Part shown: piece by piece, positions 21,407-31,000 of the stretch
Layout: each line of letters starts with the position of its first letter
How positions within the stretch are numbered: the stretch's first letter is position 1
DNA from: Lamellibrachia satsuma
Lineage: Eukaryota > Annelida > Polychaeta > Sabellida > Siboglinidae
Direction: 5' to 3'
DNA: 64,000 nt
NCBI GenBank assembly: GCA_033239005.1
Contig: BSQZ01000035.1
Location: 4,740,501 to 4,804,500 of the forward strand
Program-made: the position numbers and the translations under genes
The notes under the pieces: model-generated
Told to the model about the DNA's origin: nothing
Seen by the model: the letters and a program-made list of their open reading frames with translations, nothing else
Databases searched by the model: none

Positions 21407-22274
21407 CGCCGATCTGTTGTGTGCGCTAGCCGAGTGTGCCTACAACATATTAAGACAGAACACTCCATTGTCCGCATTACAGAGGCGTCGTTTGAGTAAA
21501 TACAGGAAGAAGTTACGCGAGTTGGCTCACAGTCGAACGTCGGCTGGCAGAAGAAGACGCCTCTTGCTGCAACGACAGGTCGGCGAGGGACAGAGCGGAG
21601 GTTTCCTATCGGCCTTCCTAGCCCCGTTGGCAAGTTCGGTGTTTCTATCCTTGATTCGAGAGGTGTTGCAACGGTATAACGTCTTGTCCGATAAATACGT
21701 CAAGGAACCGACACGCGTGATCGCAGTGAACGAGTCTGGAGCGGGGGCGGGGGCGGGGGCGGGGGCGGAGGGAGCTCCTGCTCCTGCTAGTGAGATAGAG
21801 GCCGACGTCGTGGATACCGTCCCCAAGACCATGCAAGGCAGAGCAAGACGTTTGATGGAGCGTATGAAAAGAAACATGTCTTGGACCGCCCGTGGCGAAC
21901 TGATCCACGAGGGTGTGCCGATTGCCGGAAGTAACGTGGTGGATCTCGTGAATGATGTGTTGCGTAAGAGAAAGACCAATCCAACGGGATGGCAACCGTT
22001 TGCAAGACAACTCCGTGCCATGAACCTGCCCATGGAGTTGGTCGGTAACGTCGCCAGGAGAGACTACATACGTCAGGCACCGACGCCAACGACATCCACT
22101 CCAGGTCGTCGTCGAATACCGGCTACTCCTCGCTCTGGCGGTAGCGCAAGAAGATCGCTCAGTTGGACACCCCTCGCTCGTCGACGCAGTCAGATGGAAC
22201 ATTCCATGCTCACCCCACCTCCAGAACGTCAACGCAAGGCACTGGCGTCATTGGCTAGTTGGGAAGACATTTAA
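21312..22274 (+). CDS. Conserved Polinton accessory protein, basic with a hydrophobic GGFLSAFLAPL segment
   Basis: Intact frame of 320 residues. The start at 21312 lies inside the end of the ATPase gene. The N-terminal third is strongly basic and helical (ALNRIKNNKLKRAIIENAD; RRRLSKYRKKLREL). A Gly-rich hydrophobic stretch GGFLSAFLAPLASSVFLS follows at about residues 97-114, then a (GGGGC)n-encoded Gly-Ala run. A conserved C-terminal block reads GELIHEGVPIAGSNVVDLVNDV, then TGWQPFARQL and LVGN, ending in an S/T/R-rich tail. From memory, similar proteins recur in invertebrate Polintons. Their role is unknown to me, and a core or membrane-active virion protein is possible. Confidence 0.6.
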   Translation: MSALVKRHIICIQALNRIKNNKLKRAIIENADADLLCALAECAYNILRQNTPLSALQRRRLSKYRKKLRELAHSRTSAGRRRRLLLQRQVGEGQSGGFLSAFLAPLASSVFLSLIREVLQRYNVLSDKYVKEPTRVIAVNESGAGAGAGAGAEGAPAPASEIEADVVDTVPKTMQGRARRLMERMKRNMSWTARGELIHEGVPIAGSNVVDLVNDVLRKRKTNPTGWQPFARQLRAMNLPMELVGNVARRDYIRQAPTPTTSTPGRRRIPATPRSGGSARRSLSWTPLARRRSQMEHSMLTPPPERQRKALASLASWEDI

Positions 22275-22313
22275 GTCATTGCAACACGTGTCCATAGCTC
22301 AGTGTGCACTGCG

Positions 22314-22451
22314 ATGTCGAGCGATCCACAGGACACGTACTACCTTTCCGTCGTCGTTACAGTATTTTGCGTTGGACTTTACTTGATTGTTGACGCTATA
22401 GCTCGAAGTCTTATACAACAGTCGCTCTGCAGGGTATGGTTACAGTACTAG
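22314..22451 (+). CDS. Small single-pass membrane protein 1
   Basis: 45 residues: a polar N-terminus (MSSDPQDTYY), one hydrophobic helix (about residues 11-29, LSVVVTVFCVGLYLIVDAI), then a short polar tail. It lies between the accessory gene and the integrase, and its end overlaps the next small ORF (ATG at 22436). There is no family assignment, but compact single-pass proteins in this position suit a virion or membrane role. Confidence 0.4.
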   Translation: MSSDPQDTYYLSVVVTVFCVGLYLIVDAIARSLIQQSLCRVWLQY

Positions 22452-22585
22452 ATTATCGATCATTCGTCATCGTCGTGGGTGTGGTAGTGGGTCTTCTGGT
22501 GTACGTCAGCGTACTCCTCCTTACTCGTCAAGAACCGTGCTGCACAGTAAACGTCACAACCGTCAGTCCATCGGAACTCTTTTAA
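22436..22585 (+). CDS. Small single-pass membrane protein 2
   Basis: 49 residues with one strongly hydrophobic segment (FVIVVGVVVGLLVYVSVLLL, about residues 10-29) and a Cys pair after it. The stop TAA shares its last base with the ATG of the integrase (TAATG at 22583-22587). The family is unknown. Confidence 0.45.
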   Translation: MVTVLDYRSFVIVVGVVVGLLVYVSVLLLTRQEPCCTVNVTTVSPSELF

Positions 22586-23690
22586 TGGCACCGAAGAAAG
22601 AACAACCACTTAGAACGGTCTACTTCGATCCGAAAAGGGTAGGTAGTTACGGCGGAGTCGATGGCTTGCGGCGCGTCACGCGCATGTCGCGAAAAAAGTC
22701 GCGGAATGGTTGTCGGAACAGGACGCCTATACCCTACACAAGCCGGCTAGACGACATTTCAAAAGACGACGCCTCATCGTGAGTGGTCTGCGTCAGCAGT
22801 GGCAGGCCGATCTCGTCGATCTGTCGCATTTGAAAAAGCACAACGACGGTATGACCTTTCTCCTCACGGTGATCGACGTCTTCTCGAAAGTGGCCTGGTG
22901 TGTTCCCATGAAGAACAAGTCCGCGGCGTCGTTGGTAGCGGCGCTTGACAGCACGTTCAGCAGAGGCTGGCCAAAGACGTTGCAGACAGATCAAGGAACG
23001 GAATTTCTGAATAAATCCGTTCAGGCTCTATTGAAGAAGCACAACATCCATCACTTCTCCACGTACAACGCGGAGACGAAGGCGAGCATCGTGGAAAGAT
23101 TCAACAGAACGTTGAAGTCACGCATGTGGCGATACTTCACGAAACACCAGACGTGGTGATACATCGACATCCTTCAGGACTTGGTGCATTCGTACAACAA
23201 CACCCACCACCGCATTATCGGCATGGCTCCGTCACAGGTGAGTTACCGCAATCAAGAAGAGGTGTGGCAGCGTCTGTACGGTCACGACGGTAAGGGCGTG
23301 CCCAAGTTGCGCGTGTCGGATCGCGTACACATCAGCAAGTACAAAGGTAAGTTCGAAAAAGGCTACGCGGCGAATTGGAGCGAAGAGTTGTTCACGATAC
23401 ACGAGGTTCATCCCTCCGATCCACCCGTGTATCAATTGAGGGACGATCTCGGCGAAGTGCTGGAAGGCACCTTCTACGAAATGGAGCTGCAGAAGGTGTC
23501 AGTACCCCCCGATAAACTGTTCTACGTGGAAGAGGTACTGCAGCGTCGTAAGGTAGGTAGACGAACGGAAGCTTTGGTGAAATGGTTAGGCTACCCCTCC
23601 AAATTCAACAGCTGGATCGATGCCAAGGCACTCGTCCACTCTACTATAAAGACTAGCCACGCGTACGGTAAGACTTCAGTCGACATATGA
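22585..23690 (+). pseudogene. Retroviral-type (RVE) integrase with C-terminal chromodomain, frameshift and one stop
   Basis: Catalyses insertion of the element and generation of 6-bp duplications. The catalytic core shows the D,D-35-E residues in QADLVDLSHL (about 22803), LQTDQGTEFLN (about 22981) and SIVERFNRTLKSR (about 23085). A beta-barrel/GPY-like region follows (KLRVSDRVHISKYKGKFEKGY) and a chromodomain at the end (YVEEVLQRRKVGRRTEALVK, then WLGYPSKFNSW), which may steer insertion to modified histones. Lesions are a frame change in the A-tract near 22690 and a TGA at 23157-23159 where Trp-Trp is expected. The end overlaps the next ATG (ATGA at 23687-23690). Confidence 0.92.
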
Positions 23691-24006
23691 CACAAGACAC
23701 GACAACACGAGACTTCACCACCATCATCGTAGAACAGGAGGAACAAGACGACGTAGCAGCGGAGGACAGTACTGACGCGCAGAACGCAGAGGACAGCGGC
23801 AGCAGCAGCACTCCTTGGCATCTGTTCGGTACCGTGTGAGGAAATAGTCTTTCTGTGTCAGCTGCTCGTCTTGTTTACGGTCATTCTCATAAGCGTTTAC
23901 AATCTGACCACAGGTCACGATAATTCTAATCTGTGGACGGCCCTGTTGAGTAGTTCTTTGGGTTACCTGCTCCCCAATCCCACGTTGAAACGTAATGGCG
24001 ACTGAT
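23687..24006 (+). pseudogene. Small acidic/membrane protein of the Polinton, frameshifted
   Basis: The first half (23687-23839) is Thr/Glu/Asp/Ser-rich and ends at TGA in the ATG frame. In a neighbouring frame the sequence continues with a hydrophobic helix (VFLCQLLVLFTVILISVYNL, about 23848-23907) and a polar tail ending LGYLLPNPTLK at 24006, overlapping the minor capsid start. The second part looks more protein-like than chance, so one frameshift near 23840 is the simplest reading. The role is unknown. Confidence 0.45.
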
Positions 24007-24870
24007 TTCTACCTGACACTGCCTAGCAACGCTTCCATGAAGATGTATCCCAACAATACGTTGGCTCATTACATCACATACTTACCTCGACTTATCGATC
24101 TGACTGGCGAGTGGGAATGCGGGTTGGCAGAAATACAGTACCCGCATACGTGGTACAACGTTACAGAGGAAGATGTCTGGTTCTTCCTCAATGAGAACAG
24201 TCCTACGGGTCTTATCCCGAGTACGAAGTTAGCCTCTGGGTATTACAGAGGTCCTGTGACATTGAAGAACCGTGTAAACAGGGGTCTGCAACTTATGTCA
24301 ACGGACAAGGCACAAGCTAAATTGAGCTACAGCATGATCACTCAAAAAATGACGTTGCACATGTCATACAACACCGTGTTCACCATATCGTACCACAGTG
24401 CGTTGGGACCTATGTTAGGATTTCATGAGTCGATCGTCACCAGTCCGCCGGCACCAGACAGCACACGCCAGCGCGACAACCCGAGACCAGTTGGAACGTC
24501 AGCCACCGTGATTATACCACCGCCACCTACACACAGTTCCGATGGTCCGTACCCCTTCCGTAAAGAGGCCGAACACGTGGTGCAGATGAATCAAGGGTTC
24601 GATACCATATACGTCTACACGGACGTCGTGGAGTCTCGCATAGTAGGTGACAGTGTCGCACCTTTGTTGCGAGCCCTCCCGGTTGGCGGACGTCACGGCG
24701 AAACGGTATCCGATAGGTTCACTAACATTCACTACGTGCCTCTGTTGTACTCGCACTTCAAGTCGATAGAAATCAATATAAGAGAAGACACTGGACGGCG
24801 AGTGCCATTCGAGTACGGTAGAGTGACGGTGACGTTTAATTTTCGACGGCGCAGGACCGGACTGTTCTGA
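23995..24870 (+). CDS. Minor capsid (penton-like) protein
   Basis: Intact frame, 291 residues. It is placed next to the major capsid gene, as in other Polintons and adintoviruses. The N-terminus (ATDFYLTLPSNASMKMYPNN ... LAHYITYLPRLIDLTGEWE) and C-terminal FKSIEINIREDTGRRVPFEY are conserved features of the single-jelly-roll minor capsid protein that forms pentons at virion vertices. A Pro-rich insertion (about residues 155-185) probably forms a surface loop. There is no lesion. The start overlaps the end of the previous small gene. Confidence 0.85.
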   Translation: MATDFYLTLPSNASMKMYPNNTLAHYITYLPRLIDLTGEWECGLAEIQYPHTWYNVTEEDVWFFLNENSPTGLIPSTKLASGYYRGPVTLKNRVNRGLQLMSTDKAQAKLSYSMITQKMTLHMSYNTVFTISYHSALGPMLGFHESIVTSPPAPDSTRQRDNPRPVGTSATVIIPPPPTHSSDGPYPFRKEAEHVVQMNQGFDTIYVYTDVVESRIVGDSVAPLLRALPVGGRHGETVSDRFTNIHYVPLLYSHFKSIEINIREDTGRRVPFEYGRVTVTFNFRRRRTGLF

Positions 24871-24872
24871 AG

Positions 24873-25264
24873 ATGAATTACAACGAGTATTACGCGCGTC
24901 AGGCGGGTGGTGCGCTGCCCTACTTCGCTGGTGCTCAATACCAGTGGGGTCACGGACTAGGCAGTCTGTTCAGCGGTCTGCTGCGCAGCGCCATGCCACT
25001 CATCAAGAGAGGTGCGTGGTGTTGGGAAAGGGGGCGTTGAAGACCGGCGTGCGCATAGCCGACGACGTCATGTCTGGACAGAGCATAAAAGAGGCAACCA
25101 AACGACGCGTCACAGATGCCGATAGGAATCTGATGCGTGGTCTTCTGGTTCCTGGCGAGCGACCTCGTAAACGTATAAAACGCGACAAAGAAAGGAGTCA
25201 CTTTAGCAAAGAGACGATGCAAGAGACAGACGTCCACGAAACGCGAGGCCGACATATTCGATAA
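24873..25264 (+). pseudogene. Basic core-like protein with GG.LPYF.G..YQ.G.GLG motif, frameshifted
   Basis: The ATG lies 2 bp after the minor capsid stop. The N-terminal frame reads a Tyr/Gly-rich motif (GGALPYFAGAQYQWGHGLG) followed by LLRSAMPLIKRG. A frame change near 25013-25030 leads into KGALKTGVRIADDVMSG and a Lys/Arg-rich tail. The order 'G-rich start, IKRG, G..al.tG..ia.D...G, basic tail' is that of small basic virion proteins of Polinton- and adenovirus-like viruses, thought to bind packaged DNA or the capsid interior. That is a family-level inference. Confidence 0.6.
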
Positions 25265-25272
25265 CGACGACG

Positions 25273-26589
25273 ATGGCATTCGTACACAGACAGTCGTGCG
25301 AAGGGGTCAAGAGCGAGCTGGATCTCTTTACCGTACCCCCCACTCAGGCCAGCATCATCGACAGTCACGTAGTGGAACATCAGCCCATGTCCTCTCTGGA
25401 CTCGGGTGGACCGATAGAATTCCTCATACCCGGATCGGGCGACGATTACCTGGATCTCGCCAACACGATGCTGCACGTGCAGGCGAAGGTGACACGAGCC
25501 AACTGGGACGATCTTGACTTGGCCGATCCTGTGGGACCGGTGAATAACTGGCTGCATGCACTAATCAGTCAAGCCGACGTCTCCCTGAACGGCACGCTCG
25601 TGACCTCTTCGACCAACACGTATGCGTATCGCTCCTACATAGAGACGCTGCTCAGCTACGGTCCCGATGCCAAGGACACGCAACTGACGAGTCAGCTGTG
25701 GCACAAGGACACGGCCACTCGCATGGACGCCGTCGAGATAGCCGACGGACCCGCAGCTAACGAAGGGTTCGTGGCTCGACGACAGAACATCATGAGGAGC
25801 CGTGTTGTCAATATGATGGGCCGTCTCCACGTGGACCTCTTTCTGCAGGATAAATTCCTCATCAACGGTGTCGATGTCAAGATACGACTGGTGCGTAGTA
25901 AACCTGCTTTTGCACTCATGGCTGGTGGGGCCAACCCCGATTACAAGATACAAATAGTCAATGCCACCTTGTTTGCAAACAAGGTCACCCTGAATCCGAG
26001 CGTGCAGATAGCACACGTCAAGGCTATGGAGAAGGGCACGGTCAAGTATCCGATGCGATCCGTCGAATGCAAGGTGTACTCCATTCCTGCCGGCACTCGC
26101 TCGCACACGTACGAGAACCTGTTCCTCGGTACCCTGCCGAAACGTCTGGTGCTGTGCTGCATCGATAACGATGCCTACAACGGCGCGTACGACAAGAATC
26201 CCTTTCACGCCAAGAACAACGCCATCAACTTCCACGCGGTGTACGTGGACGGACGTCAGATACCCTCCAAACCTTTCCAGCCGAATTTCGAAGACGACCT
26301 CTTTGTCAGGAGCTACATGAGTCTGTTCTCATCGACCGGTAAGTTGTGGCAGGACGAGGGAAACGGACTGACTCGCAGCGACTACCGACACGGCTACACC
26401 TTCTTCGGTTTCGACCTGACCCCCGATCAGTGCGACGGTCCCTGCTTCCATCTGGTACAAAAGGGCAACCTGCGCATAGAACTGCATTTCCGCAACGCGC
26501 TGCTGAACACCGTGAACGTCGTCGTCTATGCCGAGCTCGAGTCCGTGCTGGAAATCCACAAGAATCGCAACATCATATACGACTACTGA
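25273..26589 (+). CDS. Major capsid protein, double jelly-roll (hexon-like)
   Basis: Intact frame, 438 residues, beginning 8 bp after the core-like gene. Diagnostic blocks of Polinton major capsid proteins are visible: ELDLFTVPPTQ near the N-terminus, GPIEFLIPGSGDDYLDLANT at about residues 46-65, LHALISQADVSLNG (about 95), RSYIETLLSYG (about 119) and NLFLGTLPKRLVLCCIDNDA (about 282). It ends in a beta-rich domain with LTPDQCDGPCF. The length fits the family. Trimers of this fold build icosahedral shells. The complete frame in an element with many broken genes is notable. Confidence 0.92.
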   Translation: MAFVHRQSCEGVKSELDLFTVPPTQASIIDSHVVEHQPMSSLDSGGPIEFLIPGSGDDYLDLANTMLHVQAKVTRANWDDLDLADPVGPVNNWLHALISQADVSLNGTLVTSSTNTYAYRSYIETLLSYGPDAKDTQLTSQLWHKDTATRMDAVEIADGPAANEGFVARRQNIMRSRVVNMMGRLHVDLFLQDKFLINGVDVKIRLVRSKPAFALMAGGANPDYKIQIVNATLFANKVTLNPSVQIAHVKAMEKGTVKYPMRSVECKVYSIPAGTRSHTYENLFLGTLPKRLVLCCIDNDAYNGAYDKNPFHAKNNAINFHAVYVDGRQIPSKPFQPNFEDDLFVRSYMSLFSSTGKLWQDEGNGLTRSDYRHGYTFFGFDLTPDQCDGPCFHLVQKGNLRIELHFRNALLNTVNVVVYAELESVLEIHKNRNIIYDY

Positions 26590-26590
26590 G

Positions 26591-27080
26591 ATGGACATCC
26601 TGCAGATTGCTAGACTACTGGCGGTGGACCCGCGCACCAGATCGATATTTCGCGGGGTCGTACCCAAAGACGGACTGCCCACGACGATAGACGGCGCTCT
26701 GCCCGCGGCCTTCGTGTGCAACACCGACGACGGCGACGAACCGGGGCAAACATTGGATAGCGCTGTACCTGGACGCCGATGGACGCGGCGAATACTTCTG
26801 CTCGTACGGTCTGCCGCCTCGTCACGCGGCGTTCCGCACCTTCCTGAACAAACACTGTTCCGAGTGGACTCATAATACCAAGAGGCTTCAGAGTCCTCTG
26901 TCTAACGTTTGCGGACAATATTGTGTTGCTTATGTAATGCTTCGTTGTAAAGGTTCTTCTGTGAAGACTTTCGTAAACGCTTTCCACACTAATCTGGTTG
27001 CTAACGATTGTCGCGTGTTCGATTGGATGAAACTACTGAAAAAGGGTATACCATACTATCGTATATCATGCATAGACTGA
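26591..27080 (+). pseudogene. Adenain-like Cys protease, one-base frameshift at the catalytic His
   Basis: Virion-maturation protease of the Ulp1/adenovirus type. The ATG is one base after the major capsid stop. The frame is lost at the GGGGCAAACATTGG run (26743-26756), where an extra A precedes the codons for the catalytic GQHW. After it the other frame continues with YLDADGRGEYFCSYG (acidic member of the triad, about 26770) and NVCGQYCVAYVM (Cys nucleophile with its Gln, about 26908). It ends at TGA 27078-27080. All triad residues are still encoded, so a single indel separates this from an intact gene. Confidence 0.85.
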
Positions 27081-27082
27081 TG

Positions 27083-27375
27083 GCCTCTGGCGTGTGATGG
27101 TAAACAACCTATTCGGCACCGATTCAGTAGCTATTGATTGCCGCGTATTTGATTGGCTTAAAACAGCTGCGATAAGGTAGACTGTATTATCGCTCGTAGC
27201 AGTACATCGTTCGAGCCTCTGGCAAGGTGGATGCACCACCCGTAAGCTCGCGACCTCTGGCGTGATGGTAAACATCCGCAAGTCGCCTCGTCATCGATCA
27301 CTCTCGAGCCTCTGGCGAGGTGGAGACACCCCTAAGCTCGCGACCTCTGGCGCGATGGTCAACATCCGCAAGTCG
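27083..27375. repeat. CCTCTGGCG-type repeats at the Polinton right end
   Basis: Five copies of a CCTCTGGC(G/A) word occur about every 30-130 bp (27087, 27213, 27253, 27310, 27344). Three are followed by (T/G)GATGGTAAAC or close variants, and two of these by ATCCGCAAGTCG. Related copies lie at 15615 and 15662 in the left half. AATAAA at 27471-27476 is the likely polyadenylation signal for the late genes. The stretch 27480-27694 holds TAGGGTTA-like words and no gene. Confidence 0.7.
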
Positions 27376-27694
27376 ATTCATCGTCGTAGTATTCGTCACA
27401 TATTCATCGTAGTCGTAGTAGTGATATTACACGCTACCCTTGATGTATCGCCATGCTGCTTGTGTTGCTCAATAAAATACGTGTGCACTCGTACCATACC
27501 GTGTTGCGTTGATTTCTCGTCTCCATTAGTCCCTTTGATAGTTGATATAATTAACGACCCTATTATTAATTACCATTTGTTCCCTTTGATGATTACTAAT
27601 GACCCTATTCTTAATTGCTACGTATGGGTCGTCAAGGTTAGGGTTAAGCAGTCGCCGAGAACGTTAGGGTTAACACTCCTATAAAAACAATTAG

Positions 27695-27848
27695 GGTTAA
27701 CTCCAGTCGCTAGGGGGCGCTCGTGGTGGATATATAGGTCACCGCTAGGGGGCGCTGGGGCTACTCACAACCCTCTATACCGGAAATGACCTCTTCCCTC
27801 CCTACTGGTCACCTCTTTTGATCCCTCGTTTCCAACTCCTTAACTACT
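27695..27848 (-). repeat. Polinton right terminal inverted repeat
   Basis: 154 bp, reverse complement of 10581-10735 with four substitutions and one 1-bp indel. It contains CTAGGGGGCGC blocks at 27707-27722 and 27742-27757. It is followed by the target duplication AACATA (27849-27854). Confidence 0.95.
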
Positions 27849-28047
27849 AACATATGTAAAAGTGTGCTTCATTTTTTAAATGTCACCAAATTAAATGTCC
27901 ACACTAAGATCTTAGAAGCTTCTTTGTCTGTGAGAGGTGTACAATGTGTCACAGCTTTCTAACATTGTTCCACAAGTTCAGCTTTCTAACACGTTTCACG
28001 AGTTCAACTTTCTAACACGTTTCACAAGTTCAGGTTTCTAACAAGTT

Positions 28048-31000
28048 TCACAAGTTCAGCTTTCTAACAGGTTTCACCACCCTTCCGGTTTTCGTCACAT
28101 ATTGTTGTGTCACGTTCGGCGACGAGGGGACTCGTGTGATGTCTGTTGACTCTTTCACAGGTGATTGTGCTTTATCAGGACTCTTCGTTGGAGTAATGCT
28201 GACTGTCTCGTCTGGAACTGTACGTGGCTGTGATGGCCGAAGTGGAGACCGTTGAATGTTGTCTTCATGTGCAGTTCTGCATTTTCTTAGCAGTCGTTTC
28301 GCTATCTTGACGGCAGCTTCTGCAGCACCATTCGCTTTGCTGTTACCAGGACTTGACATCTCAGGGCTAAAGCCCCACTTTTCACTGAACATCTTGAATT
28401 TGTGAGAAGTGTATTGAGGTCCTCCGTCACTGATTACAGTATCCGGTACACCATGCCTTGCGAAGTGGTGTTTCAATTTCGTGATAACATCTTCAGATAA
28501 CGTTTCCTTCAGAAAGTCAATTTCAAGGAAGTTACTGTAGTAGTCCACTGTGCTTAGATAGTTTCTTTCCTCAAATGACAGTAGATCTGTGCCAACCTTT
28601 TGCCAAGGACGACCAGGGACTTCGTGCATGAACAGCGCTTCAGCAGATTGTTTGTCACTGTGACTGGCGCATGTATCGCATGAATAGGTATTATCGAATT
28701 TCGCTCGACATGCCAGGCCAGAATACCAATTCTCTACCTCTGATTTAATTCTCATGTGACCTGCGTATAGTTTCACTTTGATGTCTGGTCGCATAGCAGC
28801 CGGTATGACTACTCTTTCGCCGCGTAGAATCATTCCATCTTGGACGGTTAGTTCGTCACGATAGCTGAAGTAAGGAGTCAGTGAGTTTGGCACTGCGTCT
28901 TTATTTGGTGGCCATCCTTTCATGGTGGTGTTACTGAACACCAGTAGATTGCCAATCGAGAAACTGGAAACGATATGTGGACGATGTAATTTGCCTGGTA
29001 CACACGGGAAAGGCAAAGAAATTACAACAACACATGAACACTGTAGACCCCATAGGGAGCATCATTTTCACGCGGGAAGATGAAGAGAACAACAGCATGC
29101 CCTTCCTGGATGCGAAGTTCACCAGAAAGGAAGATGGCAGTGTAAAGTCTACAGTGTACAGGAAGAAAACGCACACCGACCAATACTTGAACGTTGCGTC
29201 CCATCACCCCAAACATCAGAAGTTAGGAGTGGTCAGAACCCTTATGCACAGGTGTGAGACGATAACTTCAGAGGAGGGGGACAAGAAGGAAGAGGTGGAA
29301 CACTTGAGAGAAGCTCTAAGAGTATGTGGCTATCCGTCCTGGGCCTTGAACAAGGTGACAGCTGTAAGAAGAAAAAGAATAAGAAAAAAACAAATGACAG
29401 AAATTACAGGAGCCAAGTAGTCATCCCATACGTAGAGGGGGTCTCAGAGAGAGTACACCGAGTACTGAAGAAATATGGAGTAGCAACAGGTATGCGTCCC
29501 CAAACCACCCGCAGGCGCTTGTTGGTACATCCCAAGGACAAAGTAGAGCTAGAAGAACAGGGTGAACTGGTGAACCAAATACCATGCAAGAACTGTGGTG
29601 CTGAGTACATTGGGGAGACAGGAAGACTACTAAAAACACGACTGGAGGAACACAGAAAGGATGTAGACAACACGAAAAAAGAGAAATACACAAGGAGCGG
29701 GAAAAAAAGATTGATGTCTACCATCAATAAATCCGCCCTTACAGACCATGCGACAACTGAAAACCACATCATAGACTGGGAGGGAGTGAACATTGTAGAC
29801 AAGGAACCCAACCGAAGAATCCGGCACATCAAGGAAGCCATCTGGATCAGAAAAACTAGAACACCCATCAACAGAGACGAGGGCAATTATGAACTGCCTC
29901 ACGTGTACGATGACGTCATCAAGCGTCATAGGTACTGATGAAATCGACGTGACACGTTGATGAAAGCCTCTACCAGGTAAACTAAACACACATTGGATAT
30001 GTAAAATGAAAGTTATCTTATTTAAACTTTCATGATGGTGTTCTTCATACAAGGCAGACGTTCATCTCGTTCAGTCGCGACGCGGATCTCATCAAGTCTA
30101 TCATTTTAATGGGCAGGAACGAGAGATTGTTCACAGACACCTGTTCCGAGCACGGTGTGTCTGGTAGAGGTGAACGAGATAGAGCATCTGCGACTGGATT
30201 TTTTTTTATATGTTAACATATAGTTGTACTCTTGTGTTCGAAGTAGAAGTGCTTGCAGACGTTTCGGGGCCTTTATCAAGGGTTTCGTCGCAATAGCGTC
30301 TAGTGGTTTGTGATCGGTGTCAACACTGACATGGCGCCCGTACGTATAGTGATGAAACTTCCCCAATCCGAAGCTCACGGCCAGCATTTCTTTTTCTATT
30401 TGCGCATACCGTTTTTCAGTTTCTGTTAACGTTCTGCTCGCATATGCCACAGGCTTGCCTTCTTGGAAGAGTGCTGATCCAAGCCCATATTCGCTTGCAT
30501 CATTTTCGAGTCTCAATTCCTTTGTAGGGTCGTAGAATGCAAGTACAGGTGCGTTGATTAGCATTTGTCTGACAGTTTCAAACGCGTCTTGCTGTGAATC
30601 TGACCACGTCTACATAACGTTGTATTTAGTCAGATTCCTCAACGGGTAGATGACATCCGTCATGTGCGGCATAAACTCGGTGAGGTAGTTAACCATTGCG
30701 AGGTAACGACGCAGTTCTTCAACATTCGTTGGTGCAGCCATTTTAGCGATAGCCTTGACTTTTTTCAGGATCAGACTACAATCCATCCTTTGTTATGTGA
30801 TGTCCCATGAAGATCACTTCGCTCATGCGTAGTTGTAGTTTCTCTCGGTTCAACTTGATGCTGTTATCTCTGCAACGTTCTACGGAAGCTATCAAGTTGC
30901 GGTCATGTTTTTCGAGATCCTTGCCATGGATGATTACATCAGCTGCGATGCACACGACACCTGGAAGACCGTCGAGTGCCTCCAAGAGTTTCTTCTGGAA

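Noticed and set aside
21645..22232. Minus-strand frames of 100-195 codons opposite the accessory gene
   Set aside because: They overlap a plus-strand gene with conserved blocks. The antisense frames have no motif.
25561..26235. 224-codon minus-strand frame inside the major capsid gene
   Set aside because: It is a shadow of a GC-rich coding gene with strong family support on the plus strand.
29404..29886. 160-codon minus-strand frame in the Penelope-like element
   Set aside because: It is antisense to the GIY-YIG domain, which has clear motifs on the plus strand.
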